A program made the translations under genes and the position numbers. Positions 7,585 to 15,409 of a stretch of 41,822 nt of DNA are shown here, piece after piece; the first letter of the stretch is position 1; each line of letters starts with the position of its first letter. The notes under the pieces were generated by a model. The model saw nothing but the letters and a program-made list of their open reading frames with translations, did no database searches and was not told the origin of the DNA. Source of the DNA: Paraburkholderia atlantica (GTDB taxonomy: Bacteria > Pseudomonadota > Gammaproteobacteria > Burkholderiales > Burkholderiaceae); contig NZ_WHNQ01000045.1 in the NCBI RefSeq assembly GCF_009362785.1, positions 1-41,822 of the forward strand, written 5' to 3'.

Positions 7585-8372
7585 CTTCGACCTTTACCGA
7601 TCGCTTCAAGGACAAGGTGCTCGTCGTGACCGGCGCGGGCCAGGGCATCGGCCGCGGCGTCGCGTTGCGCGCGGCGCGCGAGGGCGCCGCGGTGGTGCTG
7701 GTGGACCGTTCGCCGATCGTGCACGAGGTGACCGAAGAGATTACGCGCGCCGGCGGCGAGGCGCGCGCGTTCATCGCCGACCTCGAAACCTATGCGGGCG
7801 CGACGGCGATGACGGCCTTCGCGATCGAGGTGTTCGGCCGCATCGACGCGCTCGTCAACAATGTCGGCGGCACGATCTGGGCGAAGCCGTACGAGGAATA
7901 TGAAGCCGAGCAAATCGAGGCCGAGGTGCGGCGTTCGCTGTTCCCGACGCTGTGGTGCTGCCACGCGGTGTTGCCCGCGATGCTGAAGCGCGCGAGCGGC
8001 GCGATCGTCAACGTGTCGTCGATCGCGACGCGCAGCATTTATCGCGTGCCGTATGCGGCGTCGAAGGGTGGCGTCAATGCGCTGACCGCGAGCCTCGCGT
8101 TCGAGCATGCGGAACACGGCATCCGCATCAACGCGGTCGCCACCGGCGGCACCGAAGCGCCGCCGCGCCGCGTGCCGCGCAACACCGCGCCGCAAAGCGA
8201 GCAGGAAGCGACGTGGTATCAGGGCATCGTCGATCAGACGATCGCGTCGAGCCTGATGCATCGCTACGGCACGATCGACGAACAGGTCGGCGCGATCCTG
8301 TTCCTCGCTTCCGATGAAGCGTCGTATATCACCGGCACCGTGCTGCCGGTCGGCGGCGGCGATCAGGGCTAA
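7581..8372 (+). CDS. benD: cis-Benzoate diol dehydrogenase (1,6-dihydroxycyclohexa-2,4-diene-1-carboxylate dehydrogenase)
   Basis: A 263-residue short-chain dehydrogenase that oxidises and decarboxylates the benzoate cis-diol to catechol using NAD+. The cofactor motif TGAGQGIGRG is near residue 18, NNVGG near 89, and catalytic S with Y-x3-K appears as SSIATRS and PYAASKGG. An aspartate after the second strand (VDRS) favours NAD+ over NADP+. The C-terminal end ITGTVLPVGGGDQG is typical. The ATG overlaps the benC stop (ATGA), completing the benABCD operon. The catechol ring-cleavage genes are not in the window. Confidence 0.95.
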   Translation: MTSTFTDRFKDKVLVVTGAGQGIGRGVALRAAREGAAVVLVDRSPIVHEVTEEITRAGGEARAFIADLETYAGATAMTAFAIEVFGRIDALVNNVGGTIWAKPYEEYEAEQIEAEVRRSLFPTLWCCHAVLPAMLKRASGAIVNVSSIATRSIYRVPYAASKGGVNALTASLAFEHAEHGIRINAVATGGTEAPPRRVPRNTAPQSEQEATWYQGIVDQTIASSLMHRYGTIDEQVGAILFLASDEASYITGTVLPVGGGDQG

Positions 8373-8512
8373 CGGGCGGCGGGCCGAACGACGCCGATAG
8401 GCCGCGCGGCGATTGTCCTTCATACTATCGGCCCGGAATGACTCCGCTGCTGGGCGGTGACATGCGCCGCCAGGCGCGTGTCATCAACAGCGGGCCGCCA
8501 CGACCCACATCG

Positions 8513-9733
8513 ATGATGAATCCCACCCCTAGCCAGGCGCCGACCGCGCGCGCCATTGCGGCCGACTGGTCCGTGTCCGCCATCGTGGCCGGCTTTCTGG
8601 CCGTGCTGATCTCGTACGCGGGCCCCCTCGTGATCTTCTTCCAGGCGGCGCAAGCGGCCCACATGCCCAACGAGATGGTTGCGTCGTGGGTATGGGGCAT
8701 CTCGATCGGCGCGGCCGTGTCCGGCATCTTCGCGAGCTGGAAGCTGAAAGTGCCGGTCGTGACCGCGTGGTCCGCGCCCGGTACCGCGCTGCTGGTCGGA
8801 CTGTTTCCCGCGTTGACGCTGCATCAGGCGGTCGGCGCGTATCTGAGCGCTGCCGTGATCATTCTGCTGATCGGCATATCGGGCTATTTCGACCGCATGG
8901 TGCGCAGCATTCCGAAGGGCATCGCCTGCGGGATGATGGCCGGCATTCTGCTGCAGTTCGGCACGCATGCGTTCAAGGCGGCGGCATCGATGCCGGCGCT
9001 GGCGTTCGGCATGATCGGCGCGTACATCGTGTTCAGGCGCCTGCTGCCGCGCTATTGCATCGTGCTGGTGCTGCTGACCGGCACGGCGCTCGCCATCGCG
9101 CTCGGCGCCGCGCACCTGGGCCCGCTGCCGCTGCAAGTCACGCGGCCGATCTTCATCCAACCCGAATGGACGCTGAGTTCGACGCTGAGCCTTGCGTTGC
9201 CGCTCGTGGTCGTCAGTCTGACCGGGCAGTTTCTGCCGGGCATGGCGATTCTGCGCGTGTCCGGCTATCACACGCCGGCTCGGCCGATCATCACCGCGAC
9301 GAGCATCGCGTCGATCGGCGTGGCGTTTTTCGGCGGCATCACGATCGTGATCGCCGCGATCACGGCGGCGCTGTGCACCGGCAAGGACGCGCACGACGAC
9401 CCGGACAAGCGCTATATCGCCGGCATCGCCAACGGCGTGTTCTATCTGATCGGCGGCACCTTCGCCGGCGCGATCGTCGCGCTGTTCACGATGCTGCCGA
9501 AGGAATTCGTCGCGATTCTGGCGGGCCTCGCGTTGATCGGTGCGATCACGTCGAACGTGATGGGCGCGATCCAGGACGAAGACCATCGCGAGGCCTCGGT
9601 CATCACTTTTCTGGCGACCGCATCCGGTATGACCTTCCTCGGGCTCGGCTCCGCGTTCTGGGGCATCGTGATCGGCTCGTTCGCCTACCTCGTGCTGAAC
9701 AAGGTGCGGCGCGAGACGTCGGCAAACCAATGA
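8513..9733 (+). CDS. benE: Benzoate/proton symporter, BenE family
   Basis: An inner-membrane protein with about 11-12 hydrophobic segments, homologous to BenE transporters (E. coli YdcO relatives). It should bring benzoate into the cell for BenABCD. Family features include AADWSVSAIVAGFLAVLISYAGP at the N-terminus, WGISIGAAVSGI, SAPGTALL and YAGIANGVFYLIGGTFA-like sequence. I start it at the ATG pair at 8513 (406 residues) because family proteins begin close to this point. ATGs at 8438 and 8462 are in frame but add an atypical Arg-rich leader. No start has a strong ribosome site. It lies 140 nt after benD, so it may have its own promoter. Confidence 0.88.
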   Translation: MMNPTPSQAPTARAIAADWSVSAIVAGFLAVLISYAGPLVIFFQAAQAAHMPNEMVASWVWGISIGAAVSGIFASWKLKVPVVTAWSAPGTALLVGLFPALTLHQAVGAYLSAAVIILLIGISGYFDRMVRSIPKGIACGMMAGILLQFGTHAFKAAASMPALAFGMIGAYIVFRRLLPRYCIVLVLLTGTALAIALGAAHLGPLPLQVTRPIFIQPEWTLSSTLSLALPLVVVSLTGQFLPGMAILRVSGYHTPARPIITATSIASIGVAFFGGITIVIAAITAALCTGKDAHDDPDKRYIAGIANGVFYLIGGTFAGAIVALFTMLPKEFVAILAGLALIGAITSNVMGAIQDEDHREASVITFLATASGMTFLGLGSAFWGIVIGSFAYLVLNKVRRETSANQ

Positions 9734-9745
9734 TGAAGCAGTAAG

Positions 9746-11263
9746 TCAAGGCCGCGCACCGAGCGCCTGAAACAGCGCGGCGGTATCGGCATAACGCTGC
9801 GCCGCGGCTTTGGTGCGATCGAGTCCTGTCTGCAATTCCTGGCGCTGCGTATCGAGCAGCGTCAATTGACTGATGCCGCCCGCCGCATAACGCTGACTCG
9901 CGATACCGGCGCTGTGCTGCGCGCTGCGCTGCGCTGCATCGAGCGCCTGCAACGCGATTGCGTCCTGATCGAGCGCGCGCAGCGCGTCGGCGACCTGTTG
10001 CAGTCCCTGCAGCACGGTTTGCTTGTAGACGGCGAGCGCGGCCTGGTAGGCCGCCTCGGACGAATGTTTGCGCGCCAGCAGTTCACCGCCATGAAACAGC
10101 GGCTGCGTGAGACCCGCGCCGAAACTCCACACGTTGAATCCCGTCAGCAGATCGGACACGTTGACGCGTTCGGTCGCGGCGCTGCCCGACAGCGTGATGC
10201 GCGGATACAGGTTCGCGGTCGCGACGCCGATGTTCGCGCTCGCCTGATGCAACAGCGCTTCGGAGGCGCGAATGTCCGGCCGCTGCTGCGCGAGCGTCGA
10301 CGGCAAGGTTACCGGCAGGTCGGCCGGCAGCACGAGCGTATCGAGGTCGAGCGCGGCAATGTCGTGTGCGGTGGTCAATTCCGCTGGCGCGCGTCCCAGA
10401 TAGATCGCGAGCTGATGGTCGGTCTGTGCTAGCTGCGTGCGCAACGGCGGTAGCGTCGCACGGGTTTGTTGCACGAGCGTGCGCTGGCTCAGCAGATCGA
10501 CCTCGGAGATGCCGCCCGCGCGAAAGCGGCGTTCGGCGATATCGAGTTGCTGCATCTGATTCGCGAGCAGCGCTTCTGTGAGCGCGATCTGCCGCGCCAG
10601 CGATGCACGCCGGATCGCCGCCGTCACCACATTGCCCGCGACCGTCAAACGTGCGGCTTCGAGTTCGTATTGCTGATAGTCGACCTGCGCGGCCACCGCT
10701 TCGAGCGCGCGGCGATTCGCGCCGAACAGATCGAGCGTGTACGACACGGTGACTTGCGCGCTGTACAGCGTGAATGGCGCGAACGCGCGGCCTTGCGTCA
10801 GCTGGCCGAAGCCGAGCGCCTCGGGATCGATCCTCTCGCGCGTGGTCGACAGGTTCGCATCGACCTGCGGCCACAGCGTGCCGCCCGCCTGCGCGCGATA
10901 GTCCTGCTGCGCCTGGTCGAGTTTCGCGCGGGCTTGCGCGAGGGTCGGGCTGTCGTCGAGCGCCTGCTGCACGAGCGCGTTCAGCGCCGGCGAGCCGAAC
11001 GCGCGCCACCAGCCGTCGCGGGGTTGGTCAGTCGGCACGAAGTGTTGCGCGCCGCCGCCCGGACCATCGGCTGCGACGGTGCTTGCCGCAAGCGGCGCGG
11101 CGGTATAGCTCGACACGCTGGTCACGTCGGGTCGATGGAAATCCGGGCCAACCGTACACGCGCACATCGCCGCACTTGTGCAGAACGCGGCGAGCCGGCG
11201 CGTAGCGGATAAACAGGCCGCGCGATGAAAAGCCACGTCACGAAAGCGAGGAGCGGAACACAT
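9746..11263 (-). CDS. Outer-membrane efflux lipoprotein, NodT/TolC type
   Basis: A 505-residue outer-membrane channel of the RND-type lipoprotein (NodT/OprM) family that completes a tripartite exporter. The lipoprotein cysteine is probably C36, directly before TVGPDFHRP, the usual mature start. Two repeated efflux halves follow, with long coiled-coil helices (ARAKLDQAQQDYRAQ; RRFRAGGISEVDLLSQR; QRYAAGGISQLTLLDTQRQE). The conserved LPVTLPSTLAQQRPDIRASEALL segment lies between them. AGGAAGG precedes the ATG, 12 nt after the ABC-2 permease stop, so it is the last gene of the export operon. Confidence 0.92.
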   Translation of the reverse strand: MCSAPRFRDVAFHRAACLSATRRLAAFCTSAAMCACTVGPDFHRPDVTSVSSYTAAPLAASTVAADGPGGGAQHFVPTDQPRDGWWRAFGSPALNALVQQALDDSPTLAQARAKLDQAQQDYRAQAGGTLWPQVDANLSTTRERIDPEALGFGQLTQGRAFAPFTLYSAQVTVSYTLDLFGANRRALEAVAAQVDYQQYELEAARLTVAGNVVTAAIRRASLARQIALTEALLANQMQQLDIAERRFRAGGISEVDLLSQRTLVQQTRATLPPLRTQLAQTDHQLAIYLGRAPAELTTAHDIAALDLDTLVLPADLPVTLPSTLAQQRPDIRASEALLHQASANIGVATANLYPRITLSGSAATERVNVSDLLTGFNVWSFGAGLTQPLFHGGELLARKHSSEAAYQAALAVYKQTVLQGLQQVADALRALDQDAIALQALDAAQRSAQHSAGIASQRYAAGGISQLTLLDTQRQELQTGLDRTKAAAQRYADTAALFQALGARP

Positions 11264-11275
11264 TGCAAGCCTTCC

Positions 11276-12427
11276 TCAATCGAGCGTGCGTCGATAGAAC
11301 TTCACGGCGACACCCATCACGACGACCAGAAAGATCAGCAGCGGCCACACATGCGGCCACATGTCGGTCCAACCGACGCCCTTGAGCAGAATGCCGCGCA
11401 CGAGCCGGTTGAAGTAGGTGAGCGGCAACAGATTGCCGATGTACTGCGCCCACTTCGGCATGCCCGCGAACGGGAACATGAAACCGGACAGCAGAATGTT
11501 GGGCAGAAAATAGAACATCGTCAGCTGCATGGCCTGCAACTGGTTCTGCGCGAGCGACGACAACGTAATGCCGATCGTCAGATTGGCGGCGACGAACAAT
11601 AGCGCGGACAGATACAGCGCGATCAGACTGCCTTCGAACGGCACGTTGAACACGAAGCGCGCCGCCGCGACGATGATGCTGACCTGCACCAGACCGATTG
11701 CCACATACGGCACGATCTTGCCGGTCATCACTTCGAGCGGCAGCACGGGCGTAGCGAGCAGATTTTCCATCGTGCCGCGCTCGCGTTCGCGCGTGATTGC
11801 GAGGCCCGTCATCATCACCATCGTCATCGTCAGGATCACGCCCATCAGGCCCGGCACCACGTTGTACTGAGTGATGCTTTCGGGGTTGTAGAGCCGGTGC
11901 AATTGAACATCGAAAGCGGTGGGGCCGGCCGCGAGCGACGACAGCGGACCCGTGAGGTCCTTCTGCAATACCGACTGCGTGATCGACGGCAACGCGCCGA
12001 GCGCGGTGCCCACCGCCATCGGGTCCGTCGCGTCGGCTTCGACGAGCAGCGAGGGCCGCGCGCCCTTGGCCAGCTCGCGCGTGAAACCGACCGGAATATT
12101 CAGCACGAACAGCACCTTGCCTTGCGCGAGCGCGCGGCGGCCGGACTCTTCGTCGGGCAGCGTCGACACGATGTCGAAGTAATCGGAGTTGCGCATCGCC
12201 ATCAGGAAGCTGCGCGTGAATTCGCTGTGGTCGGCGGCGATGACGGCGGTCGGCAGATGCTTCGGGTCGGTATTGATCGCGAAGCCGAACAGCGCCATCT
12301 GCATGATCGGCAGCACGATCATCATCGCAAACGTGATGCGGTCGCGCTTCAACTGCAAAAACTCCTTGCGCACGATGCTCCACCAACGCATCAGCGAAAA
12401 GCGCGGAAGTCGGCGCGCGGAATTCAC
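11276..12427 (-). CDS. ABC-2 type export permease (YhhJ/YbhR-like)
   Basis: An inner-membrane ABC-2 permease of about 383 residues. It has one N-terminal transmembrane segment (ITFAMMIVLPIMQMALFGFAI), a large periplasmic domain and five C-terminal segments. The conserved TRERERGTMENLLATPVLPLE motif precedes the second segment. It should export drugs or other hydrophobic compounds with the ATPase upstream. I use the GTG at 12427, which overlaps the ATPase stop as GTGA. The in-frame ATG at 12391 (MRWWSIVRKEF) is equally possible and nearer the usual N-terminus; neither has a strong ribosome site. Confidence 0.9.
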   Translation of the reverse strand: MNSARRLPRFSLMRWWSIVRKEFLQLKRDRITFAMMIVLPIMQMALFGFAINTDPKHLPTAVIAADHSEFTRSFLMAMRNSDYFDIVSTLPDEESGRRALAQGKVLFVLNIPVGFTRELAKGARPSLLVEADATDPMAVGTALGALPSITQSVLQKDLTGPLSSLAAGPTAFDVQLHRLYNPESITQYNVVPGLMGVILTMTMVMMTGLAITRERERGTMENLLATPVLPLEVMTGKIVPYVAIGLVQVSIIVAAARFVFNVPFEGSLIALYLSALLFVAANLTIGITLSSLAQNQLQAMQLTMFYFLPNILLSGFMFPFAGMPKWAQYIGNLLPLTYFNRLVRGILLKGVGWTDMWPHVWPLLIFLVVVMGVAVKFYRRTLD

Positions 12428-13410
12428 GATGCTGTGCCCGCGGAAGGCGTTGCGTAATTGTCCGTCGAGCGGTTCATCATGAAGATGAACACGTCCTCGA
12501 GGCCGGTGTCCTGTCTTTCGATTCGCAGTGTCGGGTTCGAGCGTTCCAACTGGTCGATGCTCGCGTGGAGCTCGGGCGTGTCGGGCCCGCTCACGTGCAG
12601 CGACGAACCGAACGCCACCGTCTGCTCGACGCCGGGCGAGCTGCGCAGCCGGTCGCCGAGCTCGACGAGATTCTGGCCGTACACGGCCCACGTCACGAGC
12701 CCTTGAGAGTCGATGACCTGTTTCGACGTGCCCTGCGCGAGCAGCTTGCCGTACGCGATATAGGCGAGCTTGTGGCAGCGTTCCGCTTCGTCCATATAGT
12801 GCGTGCTGACGAGCACCGAGATACCACGCGCCGCGAGGCGGTGCAGCTCTTCCCAGAAGTCGCGGCGCGCGCTCGGGTCGACACCCGCGGTTGGTTCGTC
12901 GAGCAGCAGCAGCTGTGGCTCATGCAGCATGCACGCGGCCAGCGCGAGACGTTGCTTCCATCCGCCCGACAGTGCGCCGGCCAACTGCTTCGCACGGCTT
13001 TGCAGGCCAAGCTGTTCGAGCGCGCGATCCACCGCCTCGCGGCGGTTCTTCATCTCGTAGATGCGGGCGACGAAGTCGAGGTTTTCGCGGATCGACAGAT
13101 CTTCCCAATAGGAAAAGCGCTGCGTCATATAGCCGGTGCGGCGTTTGATCTGCGCGCTGTCCTGCACGATGTCGTAACCGAGACAGGTGCCGCTGCCGGA
13201 GTCCGGCGTCAGCAGTCCGCACATCATGCGAATGCAGGTCGTCTTGCCGCTGCCGTTCGGGCCGAGAAAACCGAAAATCTCGCCGCGCTGCACCTGCATC
13301 GTCACATCGTTGACCACGTGCTTGGTGCCGAAATGCTTGTTCAGCCCGTGCACGTCGATCGCGTATACGGGATCGCTGGCGTTGGCGGGGGGCGGCGCGG
13401 GCGCACTCAT
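12424..13410 (-). CDS. ABC exporter ATP-binding protein (YhiH/CcmA-like)
   Basis: A 328-residue ATPase partner of the ABC-2 permease. Visible motifs are Walker A GPNGSGKTT near residue 53, signature LSGGWKQRLALA, Walker B LLLLDEPTAGVD and the H-loop STHYMDEAERC. The signature has W where most family members have Q (LSGGW); this variant occurs in ABC-2 drug exporters. A C-terminal regulatory part (VEQTVAFGSSLHVSG...) ends in LEDVFIFMMNR. The ATG overlaps the stop of the HlyD-like gene (ATGA) and its own stop overlaps the permease start. Confidence 0.93.
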   Translation of the reverse strand: MSAPAPPPANASDPVYAIDVHGLNKHFGTKHVVNDVTMQVQRGEIFGFLGPNGSGKTTCIRMMCGLLTPDSGSGTCLGYDIVQDSAQIKRRTGYMTQRFSYWEDLSIRENLDFVARIYEMKNRREAVDRALEQLGLQSRAKQLAGALSGGWKQRLALAACMLHEPQLLLLDEPTAGVDPSARRDFWEELHRLAARGISVLVSTHYMDEAERCHKLAYIAYGKLLAQGTSKQVIDSQGLVTWAVYGQNLVELGDRLRSSPGVEQTVAFGSSLHVSGPDTPELHASIDQLERSNPTLRIERQDTGLEDVFIFMMNRSTDNYATPSAGTAS

Positions 13411-14372
13411 TGCAGCGTGACCGTGACGGGCTGGCCGGGCCGCAGCTTCGGCGCATCGGCGGTCCGCGGTCTCGCCTCGACCATGAACACGAGCTTCGCG
13501 CGGCTTTCGTTGCTGAAGATCACCGGCGGCGTGTATTCCGCCTGGTCCGAGATAAAGCTGAGCACGGCCGGCACATCGGCGGCGCAGCCGTCGCAATGAA
13601 TCGATACGCGACGGCCCGGCGCGAGCGAACCGACCACACCCTGGGGCACGAAGAAGCGCACCTTGACGTTCTCCGGCGGCAGCATGCGCACGACGGGGCT
13701 GCCCGCCGGCACCCATTCGCCACTCCGATACATCGTGTCGAACACGAGGCCCGCGTGCGGCGCGTGCACGCTTTTCTGATCGAGCTTCCATTGGGCCTGG
13801 CCGAGTTGGGCCTGCGCCGCATCGACTTGCGCCTGCTGCGCGCGAATCTGTTCGATCCGCCCAGGCAGACGCGCGACGGCAAGCTGACTTTGCAACTCGC
13901 GCACGTGCGCGGCGCTCGACAACGCGCTCGCGCGCGAGTCGTCGAGCTGGCCTTGCGCGATGCCGCCGGCGTCGAATTGCTGTTGGTCGCGGCGGAACTG
14001 GGTCGCGGCGCGCGCCGCATCGGCTTCGGCCTGTACGAGTTGCGCGCGTGTCACGTCGACTTCCGGCGGACGCTTGCCGGTTCCAAGGTCGGCGAGCTGG
14101 GCGCGGGCCGAGCGCAGCTGCTCGTTGGCCTGCGCCACGGCGTCGGTTTCGTTCTGCGCTTCGAGCGCGAACAGCGGCGTGTTCTGCGCGACGGTCTGCC
14201 CGCGCGAGACCGCGAGTTCGGTCAGCTGCCCCGCCTGCGACGACGCAAGGTAGAGGAACTCGCCTTCCACATAGCCTTGCCACGTGTTCGCCGGTTGTTG
14301 CGAACAGCTCGCGCACGCGATGCCCAGCGCGAGCGACGCGACACGTGTGGATGAGCGGGCGGACGGAATCAT
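13407..14372 (-). CDS. HlyD-family membrane fusion (adaptor) protein of the exporter
   Basis: A 321-residue periplasmic adaptor linking the ABC-2 pump to the NodT channel. The N-terminus has a hydrophobic stretch ending in a lipobox-like LGIACASC, suggesting a signal peptide or lipoprotein anchor. The first lipoyl half (GYVEGEFLYLASSQAGQL) is followed by a long alpha-helical hairpin rich in Ala, Gln and Arg. The second lipoyl half contains VHAPHAGLVFDTMYRSGEWV, then a beta-barrel (VRFFVPQGVVGSLAPGRRV). It overlaps the TetR stop and the ATPase start by 4 nt each. Architecture matches YhiI/YbhG-type adaptors. Confidence 0.92.
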   Translation of the reverse strand: MIPSARSSTRVASLALGIACASCSQQPANTWQGYVEGEFLYLASSQAGQLTELAVSRGQTVAQNTPLFALEAQNETDAVAQANEQLRSARAQLADLGTGKRPPEVDVTRAQLVQAEADAARAATQFRRDQQQFDAGGIAQGQLDDSRASALSSAAHVRELQSQLAVARLPGRIEQIRAQQAQVDAAQAQLGQAQWKLDQKSVHAPHAGLVFDTMYRSGEWVPAGSPVVRMLPPENVKVRFFVPQGVVGSLAPGRRVSIHCDGCAADVPAVLSFISDQAEYTPPVIFSNESRAKLVFMVEARPRTADAPKLRPGQPVTVTLQ

Positions 14373-15088
14373 GACGGCTTTCCTTTCGCGCGGCGTGCGC
14401 TCGACGTCGCCCGGGTCCTGGTCTTGGCGCTGGTCTTGAGCGCCGTGGTTGCGCTCATGCCCTGCGTGAGCAGCGCGACGACGTGGCGTTCGAGCGTCGC
14501 GCGATCGAACGAGCTGCGCGGATTCAGGCGCTGCCAGATCCTGGCGGTTGCCTGCGGCAGCATCACGAGCGCGAGCACGGAGTTGAACAGCAGCAACGGT
14601 TCGAGCTGCGCGTTCAACTGACCCGACGCACAACCGCGTGCGATGTTCTGACCGAACGCGGCGACCTTTTGCACGGGGATATGCGCAAACGCGCGCTCGC
14701 GCAGCAGGCCGCCTTCGTTGATGATTTCGCGCAGCCATAGCGAAGGTAGCCACGGCATGGTTTCGGTGACGTCGAACATGCGTTTGACGATGCCTTGCGT
14801 CAGCGCGAGCGGATCGTCGTGTTCGGCATCGACCGGGTCCCAGATCGCGCCGAACGCCGCGACCAGCTTTTCCTCGAACAACGCGTCGAGCAGCTTTTCG
14901 CGGGTCTGGAACCAGTAGTGCACCATCGCGGACGTGACGCCGCTCGCTGCCGCGATCTGCGCCACCGTCGTGTTGGCGATGCCGCGCTCGGCGAACAGCG
15001 CCACCGCGACATCGAGCAGATGTTCGCGTGCGTCGAAGTCCTGCGGATGAGGACGGCGACCCATTCTGGAGCGGGCGACTTGTGGCAT
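14369..15088 (-). CDS. TetR-family repressor of the export operon
   Basis: A 239-residue TetR/AcrR regulator. The N-terminal DNA-binding domain (about residues 15-62) reads REHLLDVAVALFAERGIANTT, then VAQIAAASGVTSAMVHYWFQTREKLLDALFEE, the family helix-turn-helix and linker. The C-terminal ligand domain is alpha-helical, with a basic Lys/Arg tail. It is the first gene of the five-gene export operon, and its stop overlaps the HlyD-like start by 4 nt. A palindrome lies 11-28 bp upstream of its start codon, so it probably represses the whole operon including itself and is released by an exported compound. The ATG at 15064 is an alternative start. Confidence 0.9.
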   Translation of the reverse strand: MPQVARSRMGRRPHPQDFDAREHLLDVAVALFAERGIANTTVAQIAAASGVTSAMVHYWFQTREKLLDALFEEKLVAAFGAIWDPVDAEHDDPLALTQGIVKRMFDVTETMPWLPSLWLREIINEGGLLRERAFAHIPVQKVAAFGQNIARGCASGQLNAQLEPLLLFNSVLALVMLPQATARIWQRLNPRSSFDRATLERHVVALLTQGMSATTALKTSAKTRTRATSSARRAKGKPS

Positions 15089-15098
15089 GGGAAACCCG

Positions 15099-15116
15099 AC
15101 TAACTGATGAGTTAGT
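15099..15116. promoter_or_regulatory. Palindromic operator for the TetR-regulated export operon
   Basis: ACTAACT-GATG-AGTTAGT is an 18-bp inverted repeat with perfect 7-bp arms just upstream of the TetR start codon. The half-site GTTAGT recurs directly beside it (15111-15120), and a further AGTT...AACT pair runs to 15127. TetR repressors commonly bind such palindromes, in this case as one dimer or two staggered dimers. Confidence 0.65.
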
Positions 15117-15409
15117 TAGTTTTAACTGCTTGATAGTAGGACAAGTTTTGATGTGCTGAAGGAGGGGAAACCCTGACCGCTATCGAATTCGATACTGAGC
15201 GTTATCGCGCGTCAAAAGCGAAGGCTCGGTTTCCGCGCATATCACACCGCGCGAAGCGCATTTTCGCCGGAAATTTCTATACTTCTGTAGCGCACCAGGC
15301 ACGATCCAGACGAATTCAAGACGAATTAAAGTCAACCAAACGAAAGAATCGAAGCGAACCCGCGGCGCGGCCATCACGGCTCACGCGCGATTCGTATGAG
15401 GAGGGAGAC

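Noticed and set aside
8420..9730. A 436-residue minus-strand reading frame opposite benE
   Set aside because: Same antisense composition (RRDRGDHDRDAAEK-like runs); benE is clearly the real gene.
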